In this document: positions 9,037 through 21,976 of the stretch, in pieces
Layout: each line of letters starts with the position of its first letter
Position numbering within the stretch: position 1 is the first letter of the stretch
Assembly (NCBI GenBank): GCA_943787595.1
Contig: CALSNA010000001.1
Location: 359,917 to 423,916, forward strand
DNA: 64,000 nucleotides
Reading direction: 5' to 3'
From: an uncultured Pseudomonadales bacterium
Lineage (GTDB): Bacteria; Pseudomonadota; Gammaproteobacteria; Pseudomonadales; Balneatricaceae
The notes under the pieces: model-generated
Seen by the model: the letters and a program-made list of their open reading frames with translations, nothing else
Told to the model about the DNA's origin: nothing
Database searches by the model: none
Made by a program: the position numbers and the translations under genes

Positions 9037-11815
9037 CGATCATGTTTTCTACACAACGCCCACACAGGTCTTTATGATCACCAATAGTGCCCACGTCTTT
9101 GCAGTGGTGCCAGCAACGCTCACATTTTAGGTCTGTAGATGCTGATATCGACAGCCGCAGTCCATCAATATCAGTAGCATCACCAGTATCGTCCACTAAT
9201 GGTAATACAATAGCTGTAGAGGTAATCAATACAAAACGCAATTCATCTTTTAGTTTACCTAGCACTTGGGCGATGTTGGTATTGGAATATAAAACCACTT
9301 GCGCACTGAGAGGAGAGCTGATTCGACCCGCATTACGTTGATTTTCAAGAGCTTTATTGACAGCTTGTTTGACCGTTATAATTTGCTCCCAAAAAGCGGT
9401 GTCCATATCTTCTTGTTCCGTTGATGGCAAGATATGCCATGTTGATAGTTGCACCGACTCAACACGCTTACCGGGTATGTATTGCCAAATCTCATCGGCA
9501 GTAAAGCTGAGTATAGGTGCAATCCAATGGCACAGCGATTCAATGAGATGAAACATAGCTGTCTGGCAGGAGCGCCGTGCTAGGCTGTTTACGCCACAGG
9601 TATATTGTCGGTCCTTGATAATATCTAGATAAAAGCCCCCTAAATCTCGTGCACAGAAGAGTGTTATTTGTTGATAAACAATGTGGAAATGGTAATTGTT
9701 GTAAGCTTGTTCAATATCGGTTTGCAATTGTGCTGCCCGTTTCAACACCCAGCGATCTATTGCCAGCATAGCCTCACTATCCACCAGATCTGTTTCAGGG
9801 CAAAAACCATTCAGGTTTGCAAGTAGGAATCGTGCTGTATTACGGATCCGGCGGTAGGCATCTGAGGTGCGTTTGAGAATTTCATCAGATACTGCCATTT
9901 CTGCGCTATAGTCAGTAGAAGCAACCCACAGGCGCACAATATCTGCTCCCAAGCTATTGCAAACTTTTTGTGGCGACAGCACGTTACCAAGAGACTTGGA
10001 CATTTTGTGGCCCTGACCATCAACAGTGAACCCGTGGGTTAATACTCCCTTGTATGGCGCTACTCCGTGCATGGCTATAGCCGTTTTTAGAGATGACTGA
10101 AACCACCCTCGGTGTTGGTCTGAACCTTCCAGATACAGATCAGCAGGAAATTGTAATTGTGGGTGGGTTGTCAACACAGCAAAATGGGTTGAGCCAGAAT
10201 CAAACCAGACATCCATAGTGTCTGTGACCTTCTGGTAGTCAGCTGCTTCATTGCCTAGCAGTGCTTCGGCAGATAATTCGAACCAGGCATCGATACCACC
10301 TTTTTCTACCTGCTGTGCTACAACTTCAAATAATTCTGCGGTGCGTGGGTGCAGTGTTTGAGTTTGGTAATGTATGAATAGCGGTATGGGTGTTCCCCAA
10401 ATTCGCTGACGGGAAACACACCAGTCAGGGCTGGCGTTGAGCATCGCAGTCATGCGGGCTTGACCCCATTCAGGGTGCCATTTTACATGTTGAACTGCTT
10501 CTCGAGCTTGTTCCAGAAGATTATTTTCATTCATGGAAATAAACCACTGCGGTGTGGCACGGTAAATTAGGGGGGTCTTCGTACGCCAGCAGTGGGGATA
10601 ACTGTGTGTTAGTTGTCCTTGACAAAGCAGATTATCATTGGCCTGAAGCCGCTCTACAATAGCTGGGTCTACTTTGTAAACATGTTGTCCAGCAAACTCT
10701 CCCGCAGCATCTACAAATACACCATGATTATCGACCAGATTGAGGGTACCAATGCCATTGGCACGTGCTACATTAAAGTCATCGACACCGTGATCCGGTG
10801 CTGTATGCACTGCACCAGTACCTGTTTCAGTAGTCACATGTTCGCCCACTAAAATTGGTACTTGTCGATCCATCAAGGGATGTTGTAGCAGTTGCCCTTT
10901 CAGAGCCATGCCTTTACTGTAGCCAGCCAACTGGTAATCGTCGATGCCATAGCGGTGCATGGCGCTGCTACATAAAGTGTTTGCTAGCACCAGATATTCA
11001 TATCGACCATTGCGTTGGTATTGAACTAGGCTGTAGTCTAGTTCAGCATGCAGACAAACCGCTTGGCTGGCTGGCAGCGTCCAGGGCGTGGTAGTCCAGA
11101 TTGCCACTGCCACTGCTGCACCATTAGTTTGTACTCCAAAAGTAGCTGCTACAGCCTCAGGATTGGTTGCTAAATAGCGTACGTCAACCGCCAGTGAAAC
11201 TTTATTTTGATATTCTACCTCGGTCTCAGCTAAGGCTGAAGCACCAACTACACTCCAGTAAACTGGCTTATACCCCTTGACTAGGTGGCCATTGGCGACA
11301 ACCTTACCCAATGCCCGGATAATGTTGGCTTCAGTTGTAAAACGCATGGTTAGATAAGGCTGATCCCAATCTGCTATAACGCCCAAGCGCTTGAAATCTT
11401 GCATTTGGCCATCTACTTGACGCCTGGCATAGTTACGACATTGAGCACGAAAATCAGCATCACTGACTGTGGTACCTGCTTTGCCAATTTGTTGTTCCAC
11501 TTTGTGCTCAATGGGTAATCCATGACAGTCCCATCCTGGAACGTAGGGTGCATCATAACCACTCAGGGTTTTTGACTTGATGATGATATCTTTGATGATC
11601 TTGTTGACCGCATGGCCGATATGGATATCCCCATTAGCATATGGAGGGCCATCGTGCAGGATAAACTTTTCTCGCCCAGCTCCAATCTGGCGCAACTTAG
11701 TGTACAAACCCATTGCCTGCCAGCGCTTTAGTATCTGTGGTTCGCGCTGGGGTAGGTTACCTCGCATAGGAAACCCGGTTTTAGGTAAATTCAAGGTAGA
11801 TTTGTAATCACTCAT
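9008..11815 (-). CDS. ileS: Isoleucyl-tRNA synthetase
   Basis: The 935-residue protein is full length. [16 protein letters not shown] carries the HIGH motif, [10 protein letters not shown] the KMSKS loop, and the C-terminus has the zinc knuckle CERCWHHC with CGRCVENM. The editing domain ([10 protein letters not shown]) is present. It charges tRNA-Ile and hydrolyses mischarged Val-tRNA. It is 15 bp from ribF upstream and overlaps lspA downstream, so ribF-ileS-lspA form one minus-strand unit. The absence of any frameshift in this 2.8 kb gene argues that indels elsewhere in the window are genuine. Confidence 0.98.
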   Translation of the reverse strand: MSDYKSTLNLPKTGFPMRGNLPQREPQILKRWQAMGLYTKLRQIGAGREKFILHDGPPYANGDIHIGHAVNKIIKDIIIKSKTLSGYDAPYVPGWDCHGLPIEHKVEQQIGKAGTTVSDADFRAQCRNYARRQVDGQMQDFKRLGVIADWDQPYLTMRFTTEANIIRALGKVVANGHLVKGYKPVYWSVVGASALAETEVEYQNKVSLAVDVRYLATNPEAVAATFGVQTNGAAVAVAIWTTTPWTLPASQAVCLHAELDYSLVQYQRNGRYEYLVLANTLCSSAMHRYGIDDYQLAGYSKGMALKGQLLQHPLMDRQVPILVGEHVTTETGTGAVHTAPDHGVDDFNVARANGIGTLNLVDNHGVFVDAAGEFAGQHVYKVDPAIVERLQANDNLLCQGQLTHSYPHCWRTKTPLIYRATPQWFISMNENNLLEQAREAVQHVKWHPEWGQARMTAMLNASPDWCVSRQRIWGTPIPLFIHYQTQTLHPRTAELFEVVAQQVEKGGIDAWFELSAEALLGNEAADYQKVTDTMDVWFDSGSTHFAVLTTHPQLQFPADLYLEGSDQHRGWFQSSLKTAIAMHGVAPYKGVLTHGFTVDGQGHKMSKSLGNVLSPQKVCNSLGADIVRLWVASTDYSAEMAVSDEILKRTSDAYRRIRNTARFLLANLNGFCPETDLVDSEAMLAIDRWVLKRAAQLQTDIEQAYNNYHFHIVYQQITLFCARDLGGFYLDIIKDRQYTCGVNSLARRSCQTAMFHLIESLCHWIAPILSFTADEIWQYIPGKRVESVQLSTWHILPSTEQEDMDTAFWEQIITVKQAVNKALENQRNAGRISSPLSAQVVLYSNTNIAQVLGKLKDELRFVLITSTAIVLPLVDDTGDATDIDGLRLSISASTDLKCERCWHHCKDVGTIGDHKDLCGRCVENMIGAGEVRYFA

Positions 11816-11830
11816 GTGGTGTTGTTACCG

Positions 11831-12778
11831 TTAAATATCAGAGGCAGTGCTGTTATGGTCAAAATAGTGTCGTGCGACAGCAATGTCTTGTTTGATTTGT
11901 TGTTGTAGTTCGGTCAGGGAATTAAATTCTTGTTCAGCGCGGATAAATTGACACAATTCTACCTCAATACGATATCCGTAAAGATCTTTTTGTAGTTCAA
12001 ATAAATGCACTTCCAATTGCGCTTGCCGGCCCTGTAATGTGGGCCGATAGCCAATATTTGCAATTCCTTCCTTGATCCCTTCAGCCAGGCCATAAGTACG
12101 GGTGGCAAAAACACCACGCACCACTGGCCGTGATTTTGGCAAACGGATGTTGGCAGTTGGCACTTCCATTTTACGCCCTAATTGCTGACCGCTAACGACT
12201 TTACCCGAGATGGTAAATGGCCTGCCCAGCATGTTTTGCACATGGTGAAGATCATATCCTACCAGTGCTTCTCTGATGCGCGTGCTGGAGGCTCTAATGC
12301 CATTCACCAAGTGAGTGTTTGTACGAGCGACTTGAAAGCCGTAGATTTCCCCAGCCTGCTCCAGCAAACTGAAATCGCCAGAGCGTTTATAACCAAAGCG
12401 AAAGTCATCACCTACAATAAAATGTTTCACTGCCAGTCCGTGCACCAACAGACTGTGGATAAAGTCTGTTGGCTGCATGTGCAACAATCGATGGCTAAAT
12501 TGTAGGCACACAACCCGATCTATCTTGCAGGCCGACAGCAACCGTAATTTGTCTCGCAAATGAGTCAACCGTAACGGCGCTGAGCTACCAGCGACAAACT
12601 CTAATGGTTGTGGCTCAAACAACACGACAACTGCTGGTAAGTTGAGGCTATCTGCTTGTTCACGCACCTGAGACAGGACTTGTTGATGACCCAGATGTAC
12701 TCCATCAAAATTGCCTATGGTGGCAACACAACCACGATGTTCTGGTTTTAGATTATGTAGGCCGCGCACAAAGTCCAT
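11831..12778 (-). CDS. ribF: Bifunctional riboflavin kinase / FAD synthetase
   Basis: The 315-residue length is normal for RibF. The N-terminal adenylyltransferase domain shows ATIGNFDGVHLGHQQVL (the HxGH-type nucleotide site) and VGDDFRFGYKRSGD; the C-terminal kinase domain shows GKVVSGQQLGRKMEVPTANI (the PTAN motif binding ATP) and EVHLFE with its catalytic Glu. It converts riboflavin to FMN and then FAD. It is transcribed just before ileS, as in most gammaproteobacteria. Confidence 0.97.
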   Translation of the reverse strand: MDFVRGLHNLKPEHRGCVATIGNFDGVHLGHQQVLSQVREQADSLNLPAVVVLFEPQPLEFVAGSSAPLRLTHLRDKLRLLSACKIDRVVCLQFSHRLLHMQPTDFIHSLLVHGLAVKHFIVGDDFRFGYKRSGDFSLLEQAGEIYGFQVARTNTHLVNGIRASSTRIREALVGYDLHHVQNMLGRPFTISGKVVSGQQLGRKMEVPTANIRLPKSRPVVRGVFATRTYGLAEGIKEGIANIGYRPTLQGRQAQLEVHLFELQKDLYGYRIEVELCQFIRAEQEFNSLTELQQQIKQDIAVARHYFDHNSTASDI

Positions 12779-13186
12779 AGCACTATTGTTACCAATGCAT
12801 AAATAAACAAAAATTAATCCGAAGAACTTGATTCAACGTAAAATGGATCAGCCAACATTGATGTGGTCTACGACCTGTCCGCTGATGTATATGGAGTAGC
12901 TAGTGAATCGCACCCAGCATTTGCAACGGAAATCTTATATAACAACTTACGATTATACACCAACTAATATAATGATAGCGACTTATGTGGGTTAAGGTCC
13001 AGGTTTATACATTGCCTGCGGGTTACTCTCTTATCAAATCATCCTATTTGCTGGTATAACAGTAAAAATGAACGCAAAATAATCTATTCTATTATAGATA
13101 AAATTTACCACAATCTGTCTATTAACACTGTTAATAATTTGATTTTTATGAAAATATTTTTCTGGTTCTGGTTTATCAGAATATGT
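12779..13186. other. Gene-free gap between murJ and ribF
   Basis: About 410 AT-rich bases. It should contain the ribF-ileS-lspA promoter. No coding frame, RNA gene or clear hairpin terminator stands out. Confidence 0.45.
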
Positions 13187-14770
13187 TTAAAGATCTCTTA
13201 AATGATACAACCGCAATCCGAATAACCACAAGCAGCTTACGTAGACCAGACCGCCAAGGATAGTCAGTTGAGCAAGCTGCCAGACTCGTTGCCATAAGCT
13301 CCATTCCAGCCACTGCTGTAAAGGATTTTGCAGCCAGAGTATAAAGCCAATCAAGGCAGCATTGGCTATCAGTAGACGTAACCACCACAGTAGCCAGCCT
13401 GAACTAAATCTTAATATATTCAGTCGATACAGACCCCAAGCCAGTAGGGCTGCATTAACAAAGGCTGATAATGCAGTGGCAAGCGCTAGACCTACATGTG
13501 CTAAATCCCAGTTATAGGTGGCTAGATACCATACGAAAATCACATTCAGGATCATATTACTCAGCATTGCCCAGATGCCAATGCGTACAGGTGTACGCAT
13601 ATCCTGACGAGAGAAGTAGCTCGGAGCTAATACCTTAATGAACATAAAAGCTAACAGGCCGAATGCGTATGCCTTGAGACTGGCAGCACTGGATACCACA
13701 TCTCGAACAGTCATTTCACCGTAATGAAACAAAGTTATAATTAGTGGTTCAGCTAATAGCTCCAGTACCAGTGTTGCTGGTAAGCCAATCAGCAATACCA
13801 TGCGTAGCGCCCAGTCCAAAGTGGCAGAAAAGGCTTGTTTAGAAGCTTTGGTGTATTGCTGTGATAGACTGGGTAGGAGCACCGTGGCAATGGCAATGCC
13901 AAAAACACCTAAGGGCAACTGCACCAGTCTCTCTGAATAATATAGCCAGGAAATACTGCTAGTCTGCAATAGTGATGCCAATACCGTATCTAATAGCAGA
14001 TTGATCTGGCTAACTGATATCCCAAATAGAGCAGGCAGCATCAATTGCATGATTTTTCGGATATGATGATTATTAAAATCAACTTGAGGCCAGGCCAGTA
14101 ACCCCAGCCGAGCTAGAAAGGGTAACTGGAAAGCTAACTGCACAAAGCCTGCCGCTAAAACACCCCAAGCCATTGCCATAATTGGCACTGCTAACCTTGG
14201 GGCTAACCATAGGACAGCAACAATTAAGCTCAAGTTTAGTAGTACAGGAGTAAAAGCGGGTACTGCAAAACGTTGATGGGCGTTTAATAGACTACCGGCA
14301 AATGCAGTTAGTGAAATCAGCAATAAATAGGGAAAGGTCAATCGTAACAGTTGTACAGTGAGATCAAATTTAGCAGGTAAAGCAATAAAACCAGGGGCAA
14401 ACAACATAACCAGCAATGGTGCTAACAATATGGCTGCCACGGTCACCAGAATCAGTATTAATCCTAAATTTCCAGCTACTCGACTTACTATGGAGCGCAT
14501 CAGATCAGTGTTGGACTGTTGTACTTCAGCTAAAATTGGAACAAAGGCTTGGGAAAAGGCCCCTTCAGCAAACAGCCGGCGCAGGAAATTGGGGATCTTG
14601 AAAGCCACAAAGAAAGCATCAGCACTGGCTCCAGCACCGAAGCTGGCAGCGATGACCACATCTCGCACCATCCCCAGGATGCGTGACAGAAGTGTCATGC
14701 CACTGACCACTAAGCTGGAAGCAAGCAGACCTTTACGTGATTTATTATTAGTGGATTTTGTTTTAATCAT
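13187..14770 (-). CDS. murJ: Lipid II flippase MurJ
   Basis: This 527-residue membrane protein has about 14 hydrophobic segments and the MurJ/MviN opening: SGMTLLSRILGMVRDVVIAA with the conserved Arg residues, then GAGASADAFFVAFKIPNFLRR and FAEGAFSQAFVPIL. It moves undecaprenyl-linked lipid II across the inner membrane for peptidoglycan synthesis. It lies before ribF with rpsT divergent, as in Pseudomonas (rpsT-mviN-ribF). Confidence 0.97.
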   Translation of the reverse strand: MIKTKSTNNKSRKGLLASSLVVSGMTLLSRILGMVRDVVIAASFGAGASADAFFVAFKIPNFLRRLFAEGAFSQAFVPILAEVQQSNTDLMRSIVSRVAGNLGLILILVTVAAILLAPLLVMLFAPGFIALPAKFDLTVQLLRLTFPYLLLISLTAFAGSLLNAHQRFAVPAFTPVLLNLSLIVAVLWLAPRLAVPIMAMAWGVLAAGFVQLAFQLPFLARLGLLAWPQVDFNNHHIRKIMQLMLPALFGISVSQINLLLDTVLASLLQTSSISWLYYSERLVQLPLGVFGIAIATVLLPSLSQQYTKASKQAFSATLDWALRMVLLIGLPATLVLELLAEPLIITLFHYGEMTVRDVVSSAASLKAYAFGLLAFMFIKVLAPSYFSRQDMRTPVRIGIWAMLSNMILNVIFVWYLATYNWDLAHVGLALATALSAFVNAALLAWGLYRLNILRFSSGWLLWWLRLLIANAALIGFILWLQNPLQQWLEWSLWQRVWQLAQLTILGGLVYVSCLWLFGLRLYHLRDL

Positions 14771-15246
14771 ATATCCAGTATCAGTTTAGCAGCATAGTAT
14801 TTAATGGCATTGTATTGTCGCACTTATCTTGTCTTACTGGCATCAATACTGACGTCAAAATCGTCTTGTCCTGTGGCAGTACACAGTCCATTATAACCTC
14901 AAACCTGAATTTAATGATCTAAAAGCATGAGGTTATGCGTTGGATAGAGTAGGTGTTCATCCGTTATTTCCTGCATATCACACATACTTGTTATAATAAA
15001 AAATAGATCCCTAATGATGATATTGCATTCAAGCACCTTAGTGTTACAGTTTTAGTGTTGTGTGACAGACATTTAATTCACAAGAAAATGTTTTCTAACT
15101 TTTTCAATTGGTTGTTTGCTTAGTTCATGATATGTTGACATCAAACTCATATTTAAAACGTTCTAGCCAACCTACCAACGTACTCAAACTAGTATGCGCT
15201 GTTTTACGTAGTGGAATAATGCCAGTACCTAACGAAGGATTTTAGG
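14771..15246. other. Gene-free gap between murJ and rpsT promoter
   Basis: About 480 AT-rich bases separating divergent murJ and rpsT. Contains the murJ promoter region on the minus strand; nothing else was identified. Confidence 0.45.
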
Positions 15247-15275
15247 TTGACAAAAGCGCTTTGAGAAGGAATAAT
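15247..15275 (+). promoter_or_regulatory. Sigma-70 promoter of rpsT
   Basis: TTGACA at 15247-15252, a 17-bp spacer and AATAAT at 15270-15275 match the sigma-70 consensus closely (6/6 and 5/6). It lies about 50 bp upstream of the rpsT start, as expected for a strongly expressed ribosomal protein gene. Confidence 0.75.
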
Positions 15276-15327
15276 CACTTACCTCTTAAATGCATTAGTA
15301 TAAAGTTAGACCTACAGGAGCCAGATT

Positions 15328-15588
15328 GTGGCAAATACCGCTGGATCAAAAAAACGAGTTCGTCAGGCAGAGAGACGCCGCAGCCATAATGTCAGTTTGC
15401 GGTCTACAGCTCGTACTTACCTCAAGAAGGTTGTTGTCACCATCGATGCTGGTGATAAGGAAGCTGCCCAAAGCGCCTACACTAATGCTGTGTCCAAGCT
15501 TGACAAGTCGGTTAGCAAAGGTATTTACACAAAGAACAAGGCAGCCCGTCATAAAAGTAACTTGAGTGCTAAGATCAAGGCGCTATAA
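15328..15588 (+). CDS. rpsT: Ribosomal protein S20
   Basis: The 86-residue lysine/arginine-rich protein begins MANTAGSKKRVRQAERRR and ends KAARHKSNLSAKIKAL, the S20 pattern throughout. S20 binds 16S rRNA early in 30S assembly. The start is GTG at 15328 after CAGGAG. In E. coli rpsT uses a weak UUG start that is part of S20 autoregulation, so a non-AUG start here may serve the same purpose (inference). Confidence 0.97.
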   Translation: MANTAGSKKRVRQAERRRSHNVSLRSTARTYLKKVVVTIDAGDKEAAQSAYTNAVSKLDKSVSKGIYTKNKAARHKSNLSAKIKAL

Positions 15589-15703
15589 TAAAGTACTATC
15601 TCACAGAACAAAATCAACTCAATGTACGTCGCTACACCAGTATATTTGGATCATTTGTAGAGATATTGTCTGCTAACACGACCTGGATTATCAAAACACC
15701 AGA

Positions 15704-16066
15704 TCATGGTAACAACAGGTTAGCTAACGCCGCCAAGGCTAATAAATAACTATAGTTGCCAAAACCACCAATGACGCCAACACATTCAGATGCTACGATC
15801 GACTGACGACTGTGTGCTTCGTCTGCACCAAAATGACTAATAAAAACTTCTATACAGGGAACTTTTATGGATCTTAGAGTCCTGCATAGCGATTGACTTT
15901 CCAATGCTAAGTCACCTGTATTGATCAATATACCATCAACCTGGCCTGCCTGCTGCAGGCAGGCATTAATATTGGTTCGCCAGCACAGTACATCAAGTGT
16001 ATATCCTGATTTCTCAGTAAGATTGGCTATTGGGCCTGAAAAAACCAGCAATTGTTGTTTTTTCAA
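15704..16066 (-). CDS. Degenerate AroQ-like protein, tandem to aroQ
   Basis: This 120-residue protein aligns by eye along most of type II dehydroquinase: QQLLVFSGPIANLTEKSGYT parallels the GPNLNMLG start, GQVDGILINTGDLALES the N-A-G-A-Y-T-H loop, PCIEVFISHFGADE the E-V-H-I-S-N motif, and GVIGGFGNYSYLLALAAL the C-terminal glycine helix. The catalytic Tyr region, the Asn and His of the active-site loop and the E-V-H histidine are lost, so enzyme activity is unlikely. It starts 22 bp after aroQ ends. It could be a decaying duplicate, or a non-catalytic partner that joins the AroQ dodecamer. No frameshift is present. Confidence 0.6.
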   Translation of the reverse strand: MKKQQLLVFSGPIANLTEKSGYTLDVLCWRTNINACLQQAGQVDGILINTGDLALESQSLCRTLRSIKVPCIEVFISHFGADEAHSRQSIVASECVGVIGGFGNYSYLLALAALANLLLP

Positions 16067-16088
16067 TGCGGCTACTCCAGTTGCTAGT

Positions 16089-16622
16089 TTAGCTTTGTGC
16101 TTCGTTTACATTGTGCTGTAGAAGAGCACGTAGGGCTAGAACGTAACCGTAAGCACCTAAGCCACAAATTTGGCCAATGCAAACTGGCGCAATAACTGAA
16201 ATATGGCGAAACGACTCACGTTTGAAAATATTGGAGATATGCACCTCTACAACCGGTAATTGAGCTGCAGAAACAGCATCTCGCAAGGCAATTGAGTAAT
16301 GCGTGTAAGCCCCAGCGTTCAGTACAATGCCCTGTAATCGGCAGCGACATTGTTGAATATAAGTTACCAGTTCCCCTTCTGAATTAGATTGGAAAAATTC
16401 TAGTGACACACCCAATGGTTTTGCAGCGGAGGCAATTTCAGAATTCATATCGTTCAAGGTTTTGCATCCGTAAATGCTCACTTCACGTTGGCCTAGCATA
16501 TTTAGATTAGGGCCATTAACGATGGCGACTTGATGTTGCACGCAATCATACTCCATAAAATAGCCATGCAATGACTTTGCTGCGAATTTCGATATATGGT
16601 TAATGGCATTATTAAATGCCAT
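16089..16622 (-). CDS. aroQ: 3-dehydroquinate dehydratase, type II
   Basis: All type II motifs are present: VNGPNLNMLGQREVSIYG (Arg and Tyr of the lid loop), LNAGAYTHYSIALRDA (Asn and His), PVVEVHISN (Glu, catalytic His), and FRHISVIAP (Arg). It dehydrates 3-dehydroquinate in the shikimate pathway. The open frame starts at 16622, but a 16-bp perfect hairpin covers that ATG; the ATG at 16556 (MEYDCVQH) gives the usual distance to the GPNLN motif and is more likely. Most gammaproteobacteria have aroQ before accB-accC; here it lies alone between rpsT and proB, next to a degenerate copy. Confidence 0.94.
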   Translation of the reverse strand: MAFNNAINHISKFAAKSLHGYFMEYDCVQHQVAIVNGPNLNMLGQREVSIYGCKTLNDMNSEIASAAKPLGVSLEFFQSNSEGELVTYIQQCRCRLQGIVLNAGAYTHYSIALRDAVSAAQLPVVEVHISNIFKRESFRHISVIAPVCIGQICGLGAYGYVLALRALLQHNVNEAQS

Positions 16623-16630
16623 TAACCATA
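16595..16630. promoter_or_regulatory. Perfect 16-bp inverted repeat at the aroQ 5' end
   Basis: TATGGTTAATGGCATT (16595-16610), loop ATTA, then its exact complement AATGCCATTAACCATA (16615-16630). No T-run follows on the minus strand, so it is not a standard terminator. It covers the first possible aroQ ATG and would fold in the aroQ mRNA leader or act as an operator. Confidence 0.7.
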
Positions 16631-16765
16631 CCAGTATTCACTCTAGGGTGCTAGGTAGCCTGTTACTAAGCTTGATAATTACTTGCCATAATCTACTTTT
16701 GGATTCGTTCGCTGTTATCGCGATTTAAACATCCGTGCCTGCCTCTCCAGGACTCTGCTAGCCGG

Positions 16766-19115
<2,350 letters not shown>

Positions 19116-19395
19116 TTAACTTTATAATTCGTCGTTGAGCATGGGGTTGTGGTAAAAGATAAGCCTAAAATGTTGGCATAGCAACAACGAACAGCAACTT
19201 GATAGCTAGCAGGGAAACAACAGAATGAGCCTTAATATGCCAGCTGTGAATGAAGATTTAATACATACAACAAATCCAGTGACCGGCCTATGGCCACAGT
19301 ACCGGCATTATACTTGATGGATTCAGTAACAGTAATGAAGGGAAGTTAAAGGGAGCCTCATCAGCGATAAGGCTTCTGGTGTTGACAAAATCCTT

Positions 19396-19653
19396 TTAGA
19401 TGGGGACCACATTAATGTATTTGCGTCTCTTAGGACCCTTTACAGTGAACTTGACCACTCCGGTAGTAGTAGCAAATAAGGTATAGTCTTTACCACATCC
19501 AACGTTTGCTCCAGAGTGAAATTGGCTGCCACGCTGGCGTACCAGAATGTTACCAGCAATAACATGTTGGCCACCGTAACGTTTGACGCCAAGCCGTTTC
19601 GACTCTGAATCGCGCCCATTACGGGTGCTACCACCTGCTTTCTTGTGAGCCAT
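19396..19653 (-). CDS. rpmA: Ribosomal protein L27
   Basis: The 85-residue protein begins [20 protein letters not shown] and contains [20 protein letters not shown], the unmistakable L27 pattern. Its N-terminus reaches the peptidyl transferase centre. It follows rplU by 18 bp in one operon, with a clear AGGAG-type site upstream. Confidence 0.98.
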   Translation of the reverse strand: MAHKKAGGSTRNGRDSESKRLGVKRYGGQHVIAGNILVRQRGSQFHSGANVGCGKDYTLFATTTGVVKFTVKGPKRRKYINVVPI

Positions 19654-19671
19654 GAGTTATCTCCTTAGGTA

Positions 19672-19983
19672 TTAGGCACTGATGCTAGTAATCTTAACTT
19701 CAGTAAACCACTGACGATGACCAGCTTGTTTCATGTAATGCTTGCGGCGTTTGAATTTCATAATGCGGATTTTTTTGCCACGGTCGTGAGATATTACTTC
19801 AGCTGTTACTTTGACACCACCCACATTAGGGTTGCCAATCTTAACACCATCACCGTTAGCTACAAGCAGCACTTGGTTAAATTCGATGTTGCCACCAACT
19901 TCAGCGTTAATTTTTTCAAGCTTGATGGTTTCACCCTCTGTCACACGGTGTTGCTTACTACCACTTACGATTACAGCGTACAT
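19672..19983 (-). CDS. rplU: Ribosomal protein L21
   Basis: The 103-residue protein starts [20 protein letters not shown] and ends with the [20 protein letters not shown] signature of L21, which binds 23S rRNA. It is first in the rplU-rpmA operon and is divergent from ispB, as in E. coli and Pseudomonas. Confidence 0.98.
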   Translation of the reverse strand: MYAVIVSGSKQHRVTEGETIKLEKINAEVGGNIEFNQVLLVANGDGVKIGNPNVGGVKVTAEVISHDRGKKIRIMKFKRRKHYMKQAGHRQWFTEVKITSISA

Positions 19984-20295
19984 TTTATTCTCCAGTGTGT
20001 GCTGGCTTGGCTACTAAAAATAGATGACCTGCTGCTAATAGCTTGGCCTCTGTTCATGAATGTAAACAATTCAGTTTAGATTATTCATGCAGTGCGTGTT
20101 TACGCCGACCATTAGCCATATGACAGGGAGCAATGTTGAGCTAGTCACAAGGCCAGCAATTCTACGACATAGATATTTACAAAACAAGCGCTTCCAACAA
20201 TAAACTGGCCTTAATTGAGTCCAAAACTTGACACCGAAGGCAGTGCTATCTAGCATGGCTCTCTTGAGCCTACCTTTGGAAACCAACTACTTTAC
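19984..20295. other. Divergent promoter region of rplU and ispB
   Basis: About 310 bases between oppositely transcribed rplU and ispB. Promoters for both must lie here. The open frame within it (20071-20286, minus) has no homology or ribosome site and is not called. Confidence 0.5.
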
Positions 20296-21267
20296 ATGCA
20301 AGCCACAAATCTATATCAACAAGCTGTGGAGCAAGATTTTGCTGATGTCAATAAAACGATTGTTAGTAATTTAAGTTCGGCAGTTCCAATAGTCGAACAA
20401 ATTAGTCAATATCTCATTGACAGTGGTGGTAAACGCTTGCGCCCTATATTAACGTTATTATCAGCAAGGGCGAATGGTTATCAGGGGTGCCAGCACATCA
20501 CGTTAGCTGTGGCCATTGAGTTTATCCACACAGCAACACTATTGCATGATGATGTTGTCGATCATTCTGCTAGCCGTCGTGGCCGTCAAACTGCCAATAA
20601 TAAATGGGATAATGCATCCGCGATATTGGTAGGTGACTTCCTGTATTCCAGAGCCTTTCAAATTTTGGTGGGCATGGATCATATGCCAATTATGGATATC
20701 CTTTCAAAAGCCACTAACCTTATCGCTGAAGGTGAAGTATTCCAATTGCTGCATACTAGAAACCCGGATACGACAGAGGATGACTACCTACAGGTTATAT
20801 TGGGTAAAACTGCAATGCTGTTTGAAGCAGCGACTCACACGGGTGCACAGCTGGCCAATGCTTGCCATGATCAAATTAAATCCATGTGCGACTTTGGCCG
20901 GCATCTTGGACTAGCATTTCAGTTGGTTGATGATTTAATTGACTACACTGGCGATCCAGCTATCATGGGAAAACATGTGGGTAATGATCTATCTGAAGGT
21001 AAACCCACGTTACCTTTGATTCACGCGATGCGTGTGGGCACTGATGAACAACGTAAATTGATCAGCACTGCTATCCGCCAGAGCAGTGCTGCTGAAATAC
21101 AGGTGATTGGTGATATCATCCAAACCTGTGGTTCAATTGATTACACCTTTGCTATGGCTACTGCAGAAGCCAATCATGCCCTCAATTGCCTGGTTCGTGT
21201 GCCTGAATCACCCTATCGAGATGGCCTTGAAGAGCTTTGTAATCTGGCACTTAAACGATATCGTTGA
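20296..21267 (+). CDS. ispB: Octaprenyl (polyprenyl) diphosphate synthase
   Basis: The 323-residue protein has both aspartate-rich motifs of trans-prenyl synthases: LLHDDVVDHSASRRG (first) and FQLVDDLIDYTGD (second), plus GGKRLRPILTLLSA and GNDLSEGKPTLPLIHAM. It makes the polyprenyl side chain of ubiquinone; product length (C40 versus C45) cannot be read with certainty. It diverges from rplU, the usual gammaproteobacterial position. Confidence 0.95.
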   Translation: MQATNLYQQAVEQDFADVNKTIVSNLSSAVPIVEQISQYLIDSGGKRLRPILTLLSARANGYQGCQHITLAVAIEFIHTATLLHDDVVDHSASRRGRQTANNKWDNASAILVGDFLYSRAFQILVGMDHMPIMDILSKATNLIAEGEVFQLLHTRNPDTTEDDYLQVILGKTAMLFEAATHTGAQLANACHDQIKSMCDFGRHLGLAFQLVDDLIDYTGDPAIMGKHVGNDLSEGKPTLPLIHAMRVGTDEQRKLISTAIRQSSAAEIQVIGDIIQTCGSIDYTFAMATAEANHALNCLVRVPESPYRDGLEELCNLALKRYR

Positions 21268-21374
21268 ACTATTGCCGCCAGTACTGCTTAGAGATAAACA
21301 GGTCTGACTTGATGGCCCTAATACTGTTATACTAGTACTGGTAATATATACCTAGAATATGGATAGTAATAGCA

Positions 21375-21896
21375 ATGATAAGCAGACCCAATTCCTTTAA
21401 TCGTGATGAACTGATTTCTTGCAGTTTTGGAGAAATGTTTGGTCCTGGCAACGCCCGTCTGCCAGTTGGTAACATGTTAATGGTGGATCGCATCACCCAC
21501 ATATCTGATCAGGGTGGTGATTATGGTAAAGGTGAAATTATTGCTGAACTGGATATTCGTCCTGATCTTTGGTTCTTTGAGTGTCACTTTATCACTGACC
21601 CGGTCATGCCAGGCTGTCTGGGGCTGGATGCTATGTGGCAACTGGTGGGTTTTTACTTGGGCTGGAAAGGCAATAAGGGGCGGGGACGAGCATTGGGGGC
21701 AGGCAAAGTGAAATTTTCTGGTCAGGTTCTGCCTGATGCTGACAAGGTCACTTACCATATCAGCATCAAGCGCTGTATCGAGCGCAAGCTGGCTATGGGT
21801 ATTGCCGATGCCACCATGTCGGTTGACAGGCGTCAAATTTATGTTGCCCAAGATTTAAGGGTTGGTCTTTTTACAGCCCAAGATGATACGTTTTAG
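21375..21896 (+). CDS. fabA: 3-hydroxydecanoyl-ACP dehydratase/isomerase
   Basis: The 173-residue protein carries the active-site His in [20 protein letters not shown] and the Asp-containing helix [14 protein letters not shown]. FabA dehydrates 3-hydroxydecanoyl-ACP and isomerises the product to cis-3-decenoyl-ACP, starting anaerobic-type unsaturated fatty acid synthesis. fabB follows 68 bp downstream, the fabAB operon typical of Pseudomonas and relatives. Confidence 0.97.
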   Translation: MISRPNSFNRDELISCSFGEMFGPGNARLPVGNMLMVDRITHISDQGGDYGKGEIIAELDIRPDLWFFECHFITDPVMPGCLGLDAMWQLVGFYLGWKGNKGRGRALGAGKVKFSGQVLPDADKVTYHISIKRCIERKLAMGIADATMSVDRRQIYVAQDLRVGLFTAQDDTF

Positions 21897-21976
21897 CCAA
21901 TTCATTCGTACAATGGCAGCCATTGTAGCGTGAATCAATAACAATAGTTTTAAATAGACATTTTATGAGGCCAATT

